Positions 1-7,383 of a DNA stretch of 28,266 nucleotides are shown piece by piece. Position 1 is the stretch's first letter, and the number at the start of each line of letters is the position of its first letter. Location of the stretch: positions 1-28,266 of the forward strand of contig NYWY01000060.1 of NCBI GenBank assembly GCA_002685335.1, given 5' to 3'. The notes beneath the pieces are model-generated. The model did not search any database and was not told the DNA's origin. It saw nothing but the letters and a program-made list of their open reading frames with translations. This stretch comes from Planctomycetaceae bacterium (GTDB taxonomy: Bacteria > Planctomycetota > Phycisphaerae > Phycisphaerales > SM1A02). The position numbers and the translations under genes are program-made.

Positions 1-143
1 CGAGGCCCGGGGATGTCCATGCGGATCGATGGGCGGATCGACGAGCCCGGCCGGCTGGCGGCCGAAATCGATGTGGTGGTGCAGGCCACCCCGCGCAAAC
101 CCCTGGAGTCGCCTTCGATCCGCATGGACATCCCCGGGCCTCG
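1..143. repeat. 29-bp perfect inverted repeat flanking an 85-bp segment
   Basis: Bases 1-29 are the exact reverse complement of bases 115-143, and the segment between them is 30-114. Both arms lie inside the glycosyltransferase-like frame. The minus-strand reading frame stays open with the inner segment in either orientation. Position at the extreme edge of the sequence is typical of a fold-back chimera or contig-end artefact, but an invertible element would look the same. Confidence 0.9.
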
Positions 144-875
144 GAACACCACCGCCGCCTCTGCGAGCCATCCCGACTCTTCGATGATTCCATGGGCGAG
201 CGGCGAAACCACCAGTCGCAGCCGATACCCGGCGGCGGACGCGGTGGCTGCTGCGGTCATCACCTCCCGAAAGTCCGCGACCTCGGGGGGACTGGTCACC
301 ACCCCGATCACCAGCGTCGGTTCCGGATCGCGGGGACGGGAAGCCGCCTCGATCCCGAAGCCGACCGGAAGCGATCGAGGATCGAGGACCGATCCCATCC
401 GCCAGCCTCTCCGCGAGAGGATGGGCCCCAGCGCCGACCCGACCGGCCGAACCTGCACCGCGTCTCTCGGCGTGGCCCCGAACAGCCGCATCATGGTCGG
501 CACGCACGGAATCTCACCCGACGCCGCGACCACCGCGGCTTCGATCCGATCCGCGGAAATCCCTGCGTGCAGCGCCGTGGCGAGCATGGACTCCGACCAG
601 GTCGCGAGCCCGCACTCCGCACCGACGCCCAACTCGTTCATTCCTCGTCGCAGGCGACGCCCCGCCGCCCAGCATTCCAGCAGCGAGGTCGGCGTCCCCG
701 CCGGGACGCTGACCCGCCCGATCACCCTGATGCCCGATGTCCGAACCCGGGCCTCGGCCGCGTGGTCACCGAGGACGACGGCGTCCCGGGGCACCGACCG
801 CGCCGCCAGCGACTGCAGCAGGGCGCCGTCGACGCCCGGCCGCCCCGGATCAAGCAGGTCGATGATCTCCTTCAT
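1..875 (-). CDS. Putative glycosyltransferase-like protein (3' end missing)
   Basis: An open frame starts at ATG 875 (protein begins MKEIIDLLDPGRPG) and runs off the left edge without a stop, giving at least 291 residues. It lies 50 nt after the stop of the upstream lipoprotein gene and is probably the last visible gene of that minus-strand operon. The N-terminal half is rich in Ala, Gly and Arg. Around residues 195-245 an alternating hydrophobic pattern (LVIGVV, YRLRLVV, EAAVVFRGPG) resembles the start of the C-terminal Rossmann domain of GT4-type glycosyltransferases. The family call is tentative because no diagnostic catalytic motif is visible. The last 48 codons pass through a 29-bp inverted repeat and the segment between its arms, and read poorly as protein (Ser/Thr/Arg-rich). 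The opposite orientation of that segment reads much better, with a stretch DEPGRLAAEIDVVVQATP, so the C-terminal part of this frame may be scrambled. Confidence 0.45.
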   Translation of the reverse strand, partial: MKEIIDLLDPGRPGVDGALLQSLAARSVPRDAVVLGDHAAEARVRTSGIRVIGRVSVPAGTPTSLLECWAAGRRLRRGMNELGVGAECGLATWSESMLATALHAGISADRIEAAVVAASGEIPCVPTMMRLFGATPRDAVQVRPVGSALGPILSRRGWRMGSVLDPRSLPVGFGIEAASRPRDPEPTLVIGVVTSPPEVADFREVMTAAATASAAGYRLRLVVSPLAHGIIEESGWLAEAAVVFRGPGMSMRIEGDSRGLRGVACTTTSISAASRPGSSIRPSIRMDIPGP

Positions 876-925
876 GCGGAACGTCCCAGGTGGCGACCGT
901 TCTGACCGGCCCGCCGAACGGTGGA

Positions 926-1630
926 TCAGCGAATACCGAGGTTCTCGCCGAGGTTGACGCGTTCATGCTCGTAGAACACTTCCGCGACCACCAGGCCCAG
1001 TCGCATTGCCAGATCGTCTTCGATCCGACGACGCTTGGCGAAGCTCTCGAAGAGCGCAGGGTCGACCTCCCGGATCTCCGCGGTGATTTCATTGCCCGAG
1101 GGCTCCTCCACCGGGAAGACCCGCATTCCGGCGGAAAGATCAAGCACCTTGACCCGACACACCGCGGTGGGCTTCGGGGTGACGCCGTCGAGGGTGAGGG
1201 CGAAACCTTCGAGCTGCACGTAGACCACCTGCTCAACCCCGGCCTCCCGGCCGATCCGTTCGATGCTCACCCGCTTCTCACTGGATTCCAGCGCCCGCGT
1301 GAGTCCGATCATGTCCCGCGCATCCACCAACATCGAACCGGGCAGGACCTCGTTGGCGATCAGCTGGTCGGTGATCTGGACGCCCACGATGGCCCGCAGC
1401 GAGGTCCGCGGAAAATTGTTGTCCCGATCGTCGACGATCACCGCGGTGCTGGTCTCCCGCAACTCGAATTCAGCCGGGATCTTTCCCGGTCCTTCGAGCA
1501 CGTAGGCGACCGGCACGATGACGTTGCACCCGGGGAGTCCCGAGGCGACGAACACGGTGAGACCGGTCGCCGCAGCGGCGACGCGGGCGAACAGGGAACG
1601 GCGGAATCCAATCGATCTTGAATCAGGCAT
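926..1630 (-). CDS. Predicted lipoprotein B, paralogue of its upstream neighbour
   Basis: This 234-residue protein is of unknown function. The start ATG at 1630 was chosen because it overlaps the upstream stop (ATGCCTGA, 8 nt shared) and places a basic stretch, a hydrophobic segment and a cysteine (GLPGC, about residues 31-35) at the N-terminus, as in lipoprotein signals. The lipobox is imperfect, with Pro at -2. The mature part aligns by eye with the neighbouring lipoprotein: a beta-strand-like STAVIVDD, then a segment ending in VLPGSMLVDARD, then a glycine-rich EAGVEQVVYVQLEGF. The corresponding pieces in the neighbour are STVAVVVL, VQVLDPR and ELGVERVIWLDLFEF. The two therefore look like a tandem duplication. 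The alternation of strands and helices is reminiscent of CsgG/LpoB-type lipoproteins, but that is only a shape argument. Confidence 0.75.
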   Translation of the reverse strand: MPDSRSIGFRRSLFARVAAAATGLTVFVASGLPGCNVIVPVAYVLEGPGKIPAEFELRETSTAVIVDDRDNNFPRTSLRAIVGVQITDQLIANEVLPGSMLVDARDMIGLTRALESSEKRVSIERIGREAGVEQVVYVQLEGFALTLDGVTPKPTAVCRVKVLDLSAGMRVFPVEEPSGNEITAEIREVDPALFESFAKRRRIEDDLAMRLGLVVAEVFYEHERVNLGENLGIR

Positions 1631-2300
1631 CGGGGTACTTGTCTTCAATGTGGTCGTAGAAGAGCCAGCCGGCCTTCTGGACGAACGTGGCGAGGAGTCC
1701 GGTCTGAATCTGGCTGGCGGTGGCGCTTTCGCGTCCGAGTTCGGGAACGTCGGGGAAGGTGGAACTGACGTCGAAGGCCTCACCGAATGAATCGGGATCG
1801 AAACCATCGATCTCGACGATGCCGATGTTCGCGCTCGCGGCGCCGTCCCATTGCCACCGGTTTCCCGGGGGGTGCAGACGAAATTCGAAGAGATCGAGCC
1901 AGATCACGCGTTCGACCCCGAGTTCCTCGCAGATCAGGCCGTAGGCCATGGATTGCCAACCGGGCGTCTGATGCTGCCAGTCCAGAACGAAGCGAGGATC
2001 GAGGACCTGCACCCCCTGGACGTTCCGGGCGATGCGGTCGCTGAGGTTGACGCAGATGTTCGCCACCACCCCGGGGTGTTCGTACATGACCATCATGTCG
2101 GTGAGCACCACCACCGCGACCGTGCTGTCTCGAAGGCCGTCGTATTCGGCGAGCACCTCGATCTTCTTTTCTCGCTCGATGTTCTGCCCGATGACGCTCG
2201 CGACTCCGAAGAACTCGCAACCGGCGAGCAGTCCGAAGAGCGTCATCGCGAGCAGGAAGGCGATTCCGTTTCGAGCATGGCGGGAAGGGGTTCTGGACAT
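1623..2300 (-). CDS. Predicted lipoprotein A
   Basis: This 225-residue protein has a canonical lipoprotein signal: an N-terminus with Arg residues, a hydrophobic core, and the lipobox LLAGC at about residues 24-28. The start ATG at 2300 is taken because it gives this signal. The upstream bases contain no good Shine-Dalgarno, and the gene lies 47 nt after the DUF2752 gene, so it is probably co-transcribed with it. The mature domain contains DSTVAVVVLTD, a central VQVLDPRFVLDWQ and EELGVERVIWLDLFEF, the same order of elements as in the lipoprotein encoded immediately downstream. I recognise no catalytic motif. Function is unknown; a periplasmic, membrane-tethered partner of the next lipoprotein is an inference from the overlap and similarity. 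Confidence 0.8.
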   Translation of the reverse strand: MSRTPSRHARNGIAFLLAMTLFGLLAGCEFFGVASVIGQNIEREKKIEVLAEYDGLRDSTVAVVVLTDMMVMYEHPGVVANICVNLSDRIARNVQGVQVLDPRFVLDWQHQTPGWQSMAYGLICEELGVERVIWLDLFEFRLHPPGNRWQWDGAASANIGIVEIDGFDPDSFGEAFDVSSTFPDVPELGRESATASQIQTGLLATFVQKAGWLFYDHIEDKYPDA

Positions 2301-2347
2301 GAGGGGGAGTCCGTGAAAGGCGGCGTCGTGCGCCGGAGGTTCGAAGT

Positions 2348-2869
2348 TCAGAGAAGTTCGCGGTGGTCCACGATCTTCCAGATCCAGGCGGCGATCAGGA
2401 GTCCCACCAGGACCCAACCGATTCGCGGGCCGACCCGATCCGCGAGGAACGGTGCCAGCATCGAGCCGGTCACGGCGGTGTATCCGCCCACGAGGACCAG
2501 GATGGCACAACCGAGGGCGAGAAGCATGCCGAGCGGCTGGGCGATGAAGGACGAGACGAGCGAGCCGTCCGCCGCATGGCTGAAAGCGGTCGTCATCCCA
2601 CACGTCGGACATGGCATGTCGAGCGAGGCGATGAAGCCGCACACCGGCAATCCAAGTTGTCGGTGCGTTCCAAGACCGTCCTCGGACGGCTCAAGCACCC
2701 AGGCCACCATGAGCAACGCCATCGCCATGACCGCGATGATGGCGGACGTCCCGCGAATCGAACCCGAAGCCTTCGCGGCATCGGTCACCGAACGACCAGC
2801 CGCGGCCCAATCCGGAGAAGGGCCCGAAGGGTCGACGACGGAAGGCGTCGTTCCGGGTGAAGTAACCAT
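2348..2869 (-). CDS. DUF2752 family membrane protein
   Basis: This 173-residue membrane protein has about three hydrophobic segments: roughly residues 45-62 (IIAVMAMALLMVAWVL), 113-134 (LGMLLALGCAILVLVGGY) and 149-167. Between them is the DUF2752 signature: a CPTCGMTTAF motif, followed by a loop ending in a conserved QP before the next membrane segment. The function of the family is not established. ATG 2869 is preferred over ATG 2875. A TAACCT box ends exactly 6 nt before 2869, with TTGCCT 17 nt further upstream, so transcription would start at the codon itself and ATG 2875 would lie between the -10 box and the transcription start. It heads a minus-strand operon with the two lipoproteins. 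Confidence 0.85.
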   Translation of the reverse strand: MVTSPGTTPSVVDPSGPSPDWAAAGRSVTDAAKASGSIRGTSAIIAVMAMALLMVAWVLEPSEDGLGTHRQLGLPVCGFIASLDMPCPTCGMTTAFSHAADGSLVSSFIAQPLGMLLALGCAILVLVGGYTAVTGSMLAPFLADRVGPRIGWVLVGLLIAAWIWKIVDHRELL

Positions 2870-2875
2870 CCGCAT

Positions 2876-2904
2876 AGGTTATCGATGGGTTCGACTCGAG
2901 GCAA
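2876..2904 (-). promoter_or_regulatory. Predicted promoter of the DUF2752-lipoprotein operon (leaderless type)
   Basis: On the minus strand a -35 box TTGCCT (2904-2899) is separated by 17 nt from a -10 box TAACCT (2881-2876). The -10 ends 6 nt before ATG 2869, so the mRNA is expected to begin at or next to the start codon. No Shine-Dalgarno can exist in such a transcript. Confidence 0.6.
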
Positions 2905-2962
2905 AGATCCCGGCGATTTCCGGGTCCAGAGACCCCGAAGCGTGATTTCCCGGGCCGGCTGC

Positions 2963-2968
2963 TAGCCT
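2963..2968 (+). promoter_or_regulatory. -10-like box 7 nt before the dipeptidase start
   Basis: TAGCCT fits TANNNT and is followed by 7 nt and then ATG 2976. There is no recognisable -35 at 16-18 nt and no Shine-Dalgarno. This is the divergent partner of the promoter at 2876-2904. A small dyad CCCGG-N6-CCGGG (2909-2924) lies between the two and could be an operator. Confidence 0.4.
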
Positions 2969-2975
2969 GCGACCC

Positions 2976-4022
2976 ATGAACACCACCGGGAATGATGACG
3001 CGGCCCTCCGAACCGACTGGTTTGACGGTCATCTCGACCTCGCCTGGGTCGGGCTCGCCCAACGCGACCTCGACCAGCCCGCCCCGCCGGATTCAGCCGT
3101 CTCCTGGCCGGATCTGGCGGAGGCCGGAATCACCATGGCCTTCGGGACGATCTTCACCGAGATGAACGGCGATACCGCTGATCCTGCCAGTTACCCCGCC
3201 GGGGATGTGACCGCCGCCGGCCTCGCCGGCAGAGCCCAGTTGAAGTGGTACCGGGAGCAGGAGCGCCGCGGCCGAATCAATCTGGCTCGTCGATTCGAAG
3301 ACCTTGAAGCCGGCCGTCGCCCTTCGATCATCCTGCTCATGGAATGCGCCGATCCGATCAAAGACGCGTCCGAAGCGGCCTGGTGGGTGGAACAGGGCGT
3401 CCGAATGGTCGGTCTTTCCTGGGGCCGTGGCTCCCGGTTCGCCGGCGGTAACGCCGCCCCGGGCGGCCTGACCGCCGATGGTCGCGCCCTGGTCGCAGCG
3501 TTTGAGGATCTGGGCGTCGCCCATGATTGCTCCCACCTCTCCCGGGCGTCCTTCGATGAATTGCTCGCATCCACCACGGGCCCGATCTGCGCCTCACACT
3601 CGAACGCCGGCGCGCTGGTGGGATCGAATCCGCGACACCTCGAAGACTCTCAGTACGCGGCGATCGCGGCCCGGGACGGAATCGTCGGACTCAATCTGTA
3701 CGGTCGGTTCCTTCGTTCCGACGGCGAGGCGACGATCGAAGACTGCCTCGACCACGTCGAACATGCGGCCGGCATCGTCGGACGACATCGGGTGGGACTG
3801 GGTTCCGATGCCGACGGAGGGTTTCCCGCCTCCGAGCTTCCCCGGGGGCTTCAACGCCTGACCGGACTTCCGATGATTGCCCGCGGACTGGCTGAGCGAG
3901 GCTGGTCGGACGAGGACATCAGCGGTTTTCAGCGCGAAAACTGGAAACGCTGGCTTCAAACGGTGCCCTCCCTGACACCTTGTCATCAGCCTGAGAGGCC
4001 ACCCCTCCCCGGAGCCTCCTGA
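2976..4022 (+). CDS. Membrane dipeptidase-like metallopeptidase (peptidase M19 family)
   Basis: This 348-residue protein matches the renal-dipeptidase family (M19), binuclear zinc amidohydrolases that cleave dipeptides. Visible metal and active-site motifs in family order are: DGHLDLAW near residue 17 (HxD ligands), LLMECADPI with the bridging Glu, a DCSHLS motif, ASHSNA with a ligand His, and GLGSDADG, corresponding to the usual G-GSDFDG. The length is normal for bacterial members. There is no signal peptide, so it should be cytoplasmic, where it may act in peptide or amino-acid-derivative turnover; the exact substrate cannot be read from sequence. The start ATG 2976 has no Shine-Dalgarno but a TAGCCT box 7 nt upstream. 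Its stop codon TGA shares its last base with the ATG of the next small gene at 4022. Confidence 0.9.
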   Translation: MNTTGNDDAALRTDWFDGHLDLAWVGLAQRDLDQPAPPDSAVSWPDLAEAGITMAFGTIFTEMNGDTADPASYPAGDVTAAGLAGRAQLKWYREQERRGRINLARRFEDLEAGRRPSIILLMECADPIKDASEAAWWVEQGVRMVGLSWGRGSRFAGGNAAPGGLTADGRALVAAFEDLGVAHDCSHLSRASFDELLASTTGPICASHSNAGALVGSNPRHLEDSQYAAIAARDGIVGLNLYGRFLRSDGEATIEDCLDHVEHAAGIVGRHRVGLGSDADGGFPASELPRGLQRLTGLPMIARGLAERGWSDEDISGFQRENWKRWLQTVPSLTPCHQPERPPLPGAS

Positions 4023-4313
4023 TGCATCGTTTCCTACTCGGCCTCGCCGTGCTCGGCCAACTCGTCCTGATTCAAGGCCCCGACGCGCATGGCACGTCCG
4101 ATGAGGGAGGCATCGAATTCGATTTCCCCGCCGGCATCCTCGCCACGCAGGAGGATCAGTCGTCCGTCGAGACCCCCGCATCCGTCGAGCTGTCGGCCCC
4201 GATCGACGCCGGTGAACCTGCAGCTGCAGGCCTACGACAACGTTCAGAAGCCCGATCAGATCGGGGACTGGACGATCCGCTTCCAGATCCAGCTCCTGTT
4301 TCCCGCCGGATGA
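4022..4313 (+). pseudogene. Small secreted protein with an apparent +1 frameshift
   Basis: The frame opened by ATG 4022 encodes a hydrophobic signal (MHRFLLGLAVLGQLVLIQG) and a plausible acidic secreted segment (GGIEFDFPAGILATQ, then VETPASVELSAPIDA). After about 4209 it turns into Arg/Pro/Ser-rich sequence that runs to 4378, beyond the convergent gene's end. In the third frame, beginning at GTG 4212, a well-formed sequence appears (VNLQLQAYDNVQKP, then GDWTIRFQIQLLFPAG) with a stop at 4311-4313. Joining the two gives a coherent secreted protein of about 96 residues. Removing one G in the GCCGGTG stretch at 4208-4214 would restore it. A sequencing error, a true mutation or recoding are all possible; no classical slippery heptamer is present. 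It overlaps the dipeptidase stop by one base, so it is likely translationally coupled. Confidence 0.6.
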
Positions 4314-4343
4314 ACCGAAGCATGTCCGTGGTCGACCTCGAAC

Positions 4344-5825
4344 TCAGTCGGGCATCGTCCGGTTCCGCTCGTCGTTGAGCGGCAGGGTCGACGGGCCGTT
4401 CACACCCGGAATCAAGAGGTGAAGGTGAATGCCGGTTCGATGCAGATCCGCGACCCGCGGGGCGTCGGTGGTCAACACGTGCATCACCGGCTGGTCGAGC
4501 CGACCGGGTTCCACCCCCGTCGCCCGCGAGAACTGGTTCCGCTGGGCCCGAACCCACTGCGCGGCCACGTGGAGACTCGCCGCATCTCCGTCGCCACTCA
4601 CCAGATGAAGGTTCCCGGAATCGTCGCATCCGCATTCGACGCCCCCGGCGGCCGGGATCGTCCAATCGAGCGGACGAAGGAACGGCAGAGCCGAGAGCAA
4701 CGTCGCCGGCGAAGCGGTCACCGAATCGGCACTCGGGGTCGAGCGCGGAGTCCCCGCCTCGACGGTCTCCGGAGCAGGATCCTCGACTTTCACCTCGGGC
4801 TCCACCGGGACACCGAAGAACGCGGCCTCCCCACGACGACCGGCGGGTGTCGGACGAAGACGAATTCCTTCTTCGGGCTTCGAAGGCTCGGCTGGCGGAG
4901 GCGTCCAATCCCCGTGAGATTCGAATTCGGAATCGGGGAAGGTCAACGGCGAACATTCGGAGTCCTCCGGTTCCGCCCCGGCGATTCGAAGCCAGGGGGC
5001 GAGACCGTCGTCCACGCCTTCCTCCGAATCGATGCTCGCCGAAGGCTTGGGCTCGGCCAGCTCCGTCTTCGCGATCCGAAGCGAATCCACGATCGCCTCC
5101 ACCACCTCGTCCACGCTTCCCCGGGCTGATTCATCGAAGCCGGTGCGGAGGGAATCCTCCACCACGTCGATCCGACGAACCGTCGCACGCACCGGCAGAC
5201 GACAATCGAGGTGCCGTGCCGCCACCTGGTCCAGAAGTTCGGAGACCCGGGCGGCCTGCGCTTCTTCGGTACCGACCAGCACCATTCCGATCTCGAGATG
5301 CTCGGGGTCGACGGCTCGGGCCGCCGTGACCTTGGCGAGTCGATAGGCCTCGATCACCGCGGTCTTCTCGGCCGAGGTGAGGACCACCACTTCGTCCGCG
5401 CCGGCTCGCACCGCCGAAGCCGCGTCTCGGTCGTCGACGCAGATGATCCAACGACGAATCGAACTGATCGCCAACTGGCTGGTGACTTCGGAAAGGTCGA
5501 AGGGCCCGAGGTCGCCCATCACCCTCGTCACGTGGGCATCGGGGCGAAGAACCTCCAGGAGACAGCGACCGCCCTCGAGCCGGACGAGGCCAGTCGGCCC
5601 GTCGGTCGCGGCGACTCCATCGGCGTACTGGGTGACCCACAGTCCGGCCATGACGGGAAGGTGGCCACACAAGGCGATGGTCACCTGCGGACCATCGGGC
5701 TCGTTCTTGGACATCGGATGCTCCGACGGGGGCTCGCTCACCCCGGGAGGGATCTCCTCACCATCCCCCGGATTCCCCAGGTAGAGGGCGGTCAGTTCAT
5801 CGAAGGGGTCTCGGGCGGTCTCCAT
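4344..5825 (-). CDS. MinD/ParA-related protein without a Walker A motif, plus unknown C-terminal domain
   Basis: This 493-residue protein starts at ATG 5825 with GGAG 8 nt upstream. The N-terminus carries a short conserved-looking DELTALYLGN motif. Residues about 47-230 have the strand/helix pattern of a MinD/FlhG-type domain, including a DEVVVLTSAEKTAVIEAYRL segment similar to the stretch after Walker B in those ATPases, and IGMVLVGTEE where they have a beta-strand ending in Asn. However, the region where KGGxGKT should be (TIALCGHLPVMAGLWVTQYA) has no P-loop, so ATP hydrolysis is doubtful. Residues about 240-370 are acidic/Pro-rich and probably disordered. Residues 375-490 form a second compact unit ending in HLHLLIPG. 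It lies 59 nt downstream of a canonical ParA gene on the same strand, so a partner or regulatory role is likely. Function is otherwise unknown. Confidence 0.7.
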   Translation of the reverse strand: METARDPFDELTALYLGNPGDGEEIPPGVSEPPSEHPMSKNEPDGPQVTIALCGHLPVMAGLWVTQYADGVAATDGPTGLVRLEGGRCLLEVLRPDAHVTRVMGDLGPFDLSEVTSQLAISSIRRWIICVDDRDAASAVRAGADEVVVLTSAEKTAVIEAYRLAKVTAARAVDPEHLEIGMVLVGTEEAQAARVSELLDQVAARHLDCRLPVRATVRRIDVVEDSLRTGFDESARGSVDEVVEAIVDSLRIAKTELAEPKPSASIDSEEGVDDGLAPWLRIAGAEPEDSECSPLTFPDSEFESHGDWTPPPAEPSKPEEGIRLRPTPAGRRGEAAFFGVPVEPEVKVEDPAPETVEAGTPRSTPSADSVTASPATLLSALPFLRPLDWTIPAAGGVECGCDDSGNLHLVSGDGDAASLHVAAQWVRAQRNQFSRATGVEPGRLDQPVMHVLTTDAPRVADLHRTGIHLHLLIPGVNGPSTLPLNDERNRTMPD

Positions 5826-5884
5826 GCTGCACTCTCCGGAGTCCGGGGCGAACGGGTGAAGGCAATGGTCCTGAAGAGGTGTCT

Positions 5885-7222
5885 TCAGGACCTCGACGGC
5901 GTGCCGGCAACCGGACGAACGTCCGTGCCGTCCGGGACCGACGGGGTCAGAACATTGGCGGGTCGACCGTCCGGTCCCTCCACCACGTGTGCGTTCTTGG
6001 GATCGAGCATCGGACGTCCATCGACGACCAGTCGGTAACGGAGCGGCCCCGCGGTCGGAAGGTCGATCCCGATCAGGTCTCGAGCCAGCCCGGGGAGCGG
6101 TGACAACGGCATCCCTTCCGGCTGCCAGTGATTCAGATCACCGACGATTCGAACCGTTCGCCCGAGACCGACGGGAGCGACGATCCTCACCCGGCCGTTT
6201 CGAACTCCGGATTCCGCCCCGGGGACCGATTTCCTGGGCATGCCGCCACCGGGGGCCATCCGACGAACCAGTTCCGCGGCTCGGCCGGAGACTTCCACCG
6301 AACGGACGCCTCCGGTCATCGACGTCGCCGGCGTCTTCGCCGGCATCGACGCATCGAGGGGGTGCGGGGCGGGTGAGTCCGGACTGGGCGTGTCCTCCAC
6401 CGGCGCGACCTGATCCAGCGGCGGCGGCTCGACCACCGTCGCCGGCCGGGTCTCGATCCAGGTGGCGAGTCGACGATAGTCCTCGGCCGCTTCAGAGTCC
6501 GGTGCGTGCTCCACCACCGAACGACCGAACGCGGTCGCTTCCCGAATCTCGACGTGATCTCGAATCGAGTCCGGGGCCACCCCCGATCCGAACTGAGTCC
6601 GAAGGCCAGCGAGCAGTTCCCGATCCAGCGACCGCTCGGGTCGCAGGAGATTGGGAACCATCCGGACTCGCATGGGTCTGCCGATACGGCCGGCCATCGC
6701 CTGCAAGGTCGTGAACTGTCGCTGTGCGCCACGAGCGGCCAGGAAACCGGTCTCGACCGGAACCACGACCTCGTCCGCCGCCCGCAGCGCGTTGAACGTG
6801 AGCATCCCGATGGTTGGCGGGCAATCGACGATGCAGTAGTCGAGGGCGTCGGCGAAGGCATCAAGACCTCGACGCAGGCGTCGATCCCGGTCCCCCGCCT
6901 CGAGCAGGCCGCCACCCGGAGCCTCGGCTCGAGCGAGGCGGACGGTGCTGGGCAACAGTCGAAGCCCGAAGGCCACCTCCCAGGTGCGTGCCGCGATCCG
7001 AGCCGGTGACATCGCTTCGATCGGTGGATCGAGCAACAGATCGATGGTGCTGTATTCGATCTCCGATTCAGGGACGCCGAGGGCGGCGGCACAGTGGGAC
7101 TGGGGATCGAGGTCGACGAGCATCACTCGACGGCCGCGAGCGGCGAGGACGGCGGCGAGATTGACCGAGGTGGTGGTCTTTCCGCATCCGCCCTTCTGGT
7201 TGACGATCGAGATGATCCGCAT
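5885..7222 (-). CDS. ParA/Soj-type ATPase fused to a C-terminal CBM48-like E-set domain
   Basis: This 445-residue protein starts at ATG 7222, immediately before the first beta-strand (MRIISIVNQKGGCGKTT). Residues 1-255 are a ParA ATPase: deviant Walker A KGGCGKTT with the signature lysine (10-17), Walker A' DLDPQ (37-41), Walker B CIVDCPP (130-136), and PVETGF after it. Residues about 260-340 form a Pro/Ala-rich linker. Residues 343-426 look like the E-set/CBM48 fold of AMPK-beta and glycogen-branching enzymes (TVRIVGDLNHWQPEGMPL, then YRLVVDGRPMLDPKN). ParA proteins position DNA or protein cargo on the nucleoid or membrane. The added domain suggests binding to a glucan or to another protein. 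No parB is visible nearby and the Walker-A-less relative lies directly downstream, so a role other than chromosome partition is plausible. Confidence 0.9.
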   Translation of the reverse strand: MRIISIVNQKGGCGKTTTSVNLAAVLAARGRRVMLVDLDPQSHCAAALGVPESEIEYSTIDLLLDPPIEAMSPARIAARTWEVAFGLRLLPSTVRLARAEAPGGGLLEAGDRDRRLRRGLDAFADALDYCIVDCPPTIGMLTFNALRAADEVVVPVETGFLAARGAQRQFTTLQAMAGRIGRPMRVRMVPNLLRPERSLDRELLAGLRTQFGSGVAPDSIRDHVEIREATAFGRSVVEHAPDSEAAEDYRRLATWIETRPATVVEPPPLDQVAPVEDTPSPDSPAPHPLDASMPAKTPATSMTGGVRSVEVSGRAAELVRRMAPGGGMPRKSVPGAESGVRNGRVRIVAPVGLGRTVRIVGDLNHWQPEGMPLSPLPGLARDLIGIDLPTAGPLRYRLVVDGRPMLDPKNAHVVEGPDGRPANVLTPSVPDGTDVRPVAGTPSRS

Positions 7223-7314
7223 GTCGGAGAGCGCGATTTCGTTGGAAGAGGAGGATGAAGTCGTGGAAGCCTGAGACCGCGGATCGGTGCCACGGCCCGA
7301 AGACCGACACCCAC

Positions 7315-7332
7315 CCGATTCTGATGAATCGG
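7315..7332 (-). other. Perfect 7-bp hairpin between aroB and the ParA gene
   Basis: CCGATTC and GAATCGG are separated by a 4-nt loop, in the 161-bp gap after the aroB stop and about 93 nt upstream of the ParA start. There is no following T-run, so it is not a standard terminator. It could be an operator, an attenuating mRNA hairpin, or chance. Confidence 0.35.
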
Positions 7333-7383
7333 CGGTTTCCCGTCGATCGCTCCACGTTTCAAGATTCCTCCGAATCCAACGAC

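Noticed and set aside
13..957. Long open frames on the plus strand at the left edge
   Set aside because: They run opposite to the glycosyltransferase-like and lipoprotein genes, are Arg/Pro/Ser-rich and have no start signals. High GC opens many antisense frames.
4205..4215. Programmed frameshift site
   Set aside because: No X-XXY-YYZ slippery heptamer, stop-adjacent pause site or obvious downstream pseudoknot was seen, so a sequence error or mutation is simpler.
4209..4378. Frame-1 tail of the small secreted gene as real protein
   Set aside because: Its composition changes abruptly to Arg/Ser/Pro and it runs into the convergent gene. Frame 3 gives a better protein and stop.
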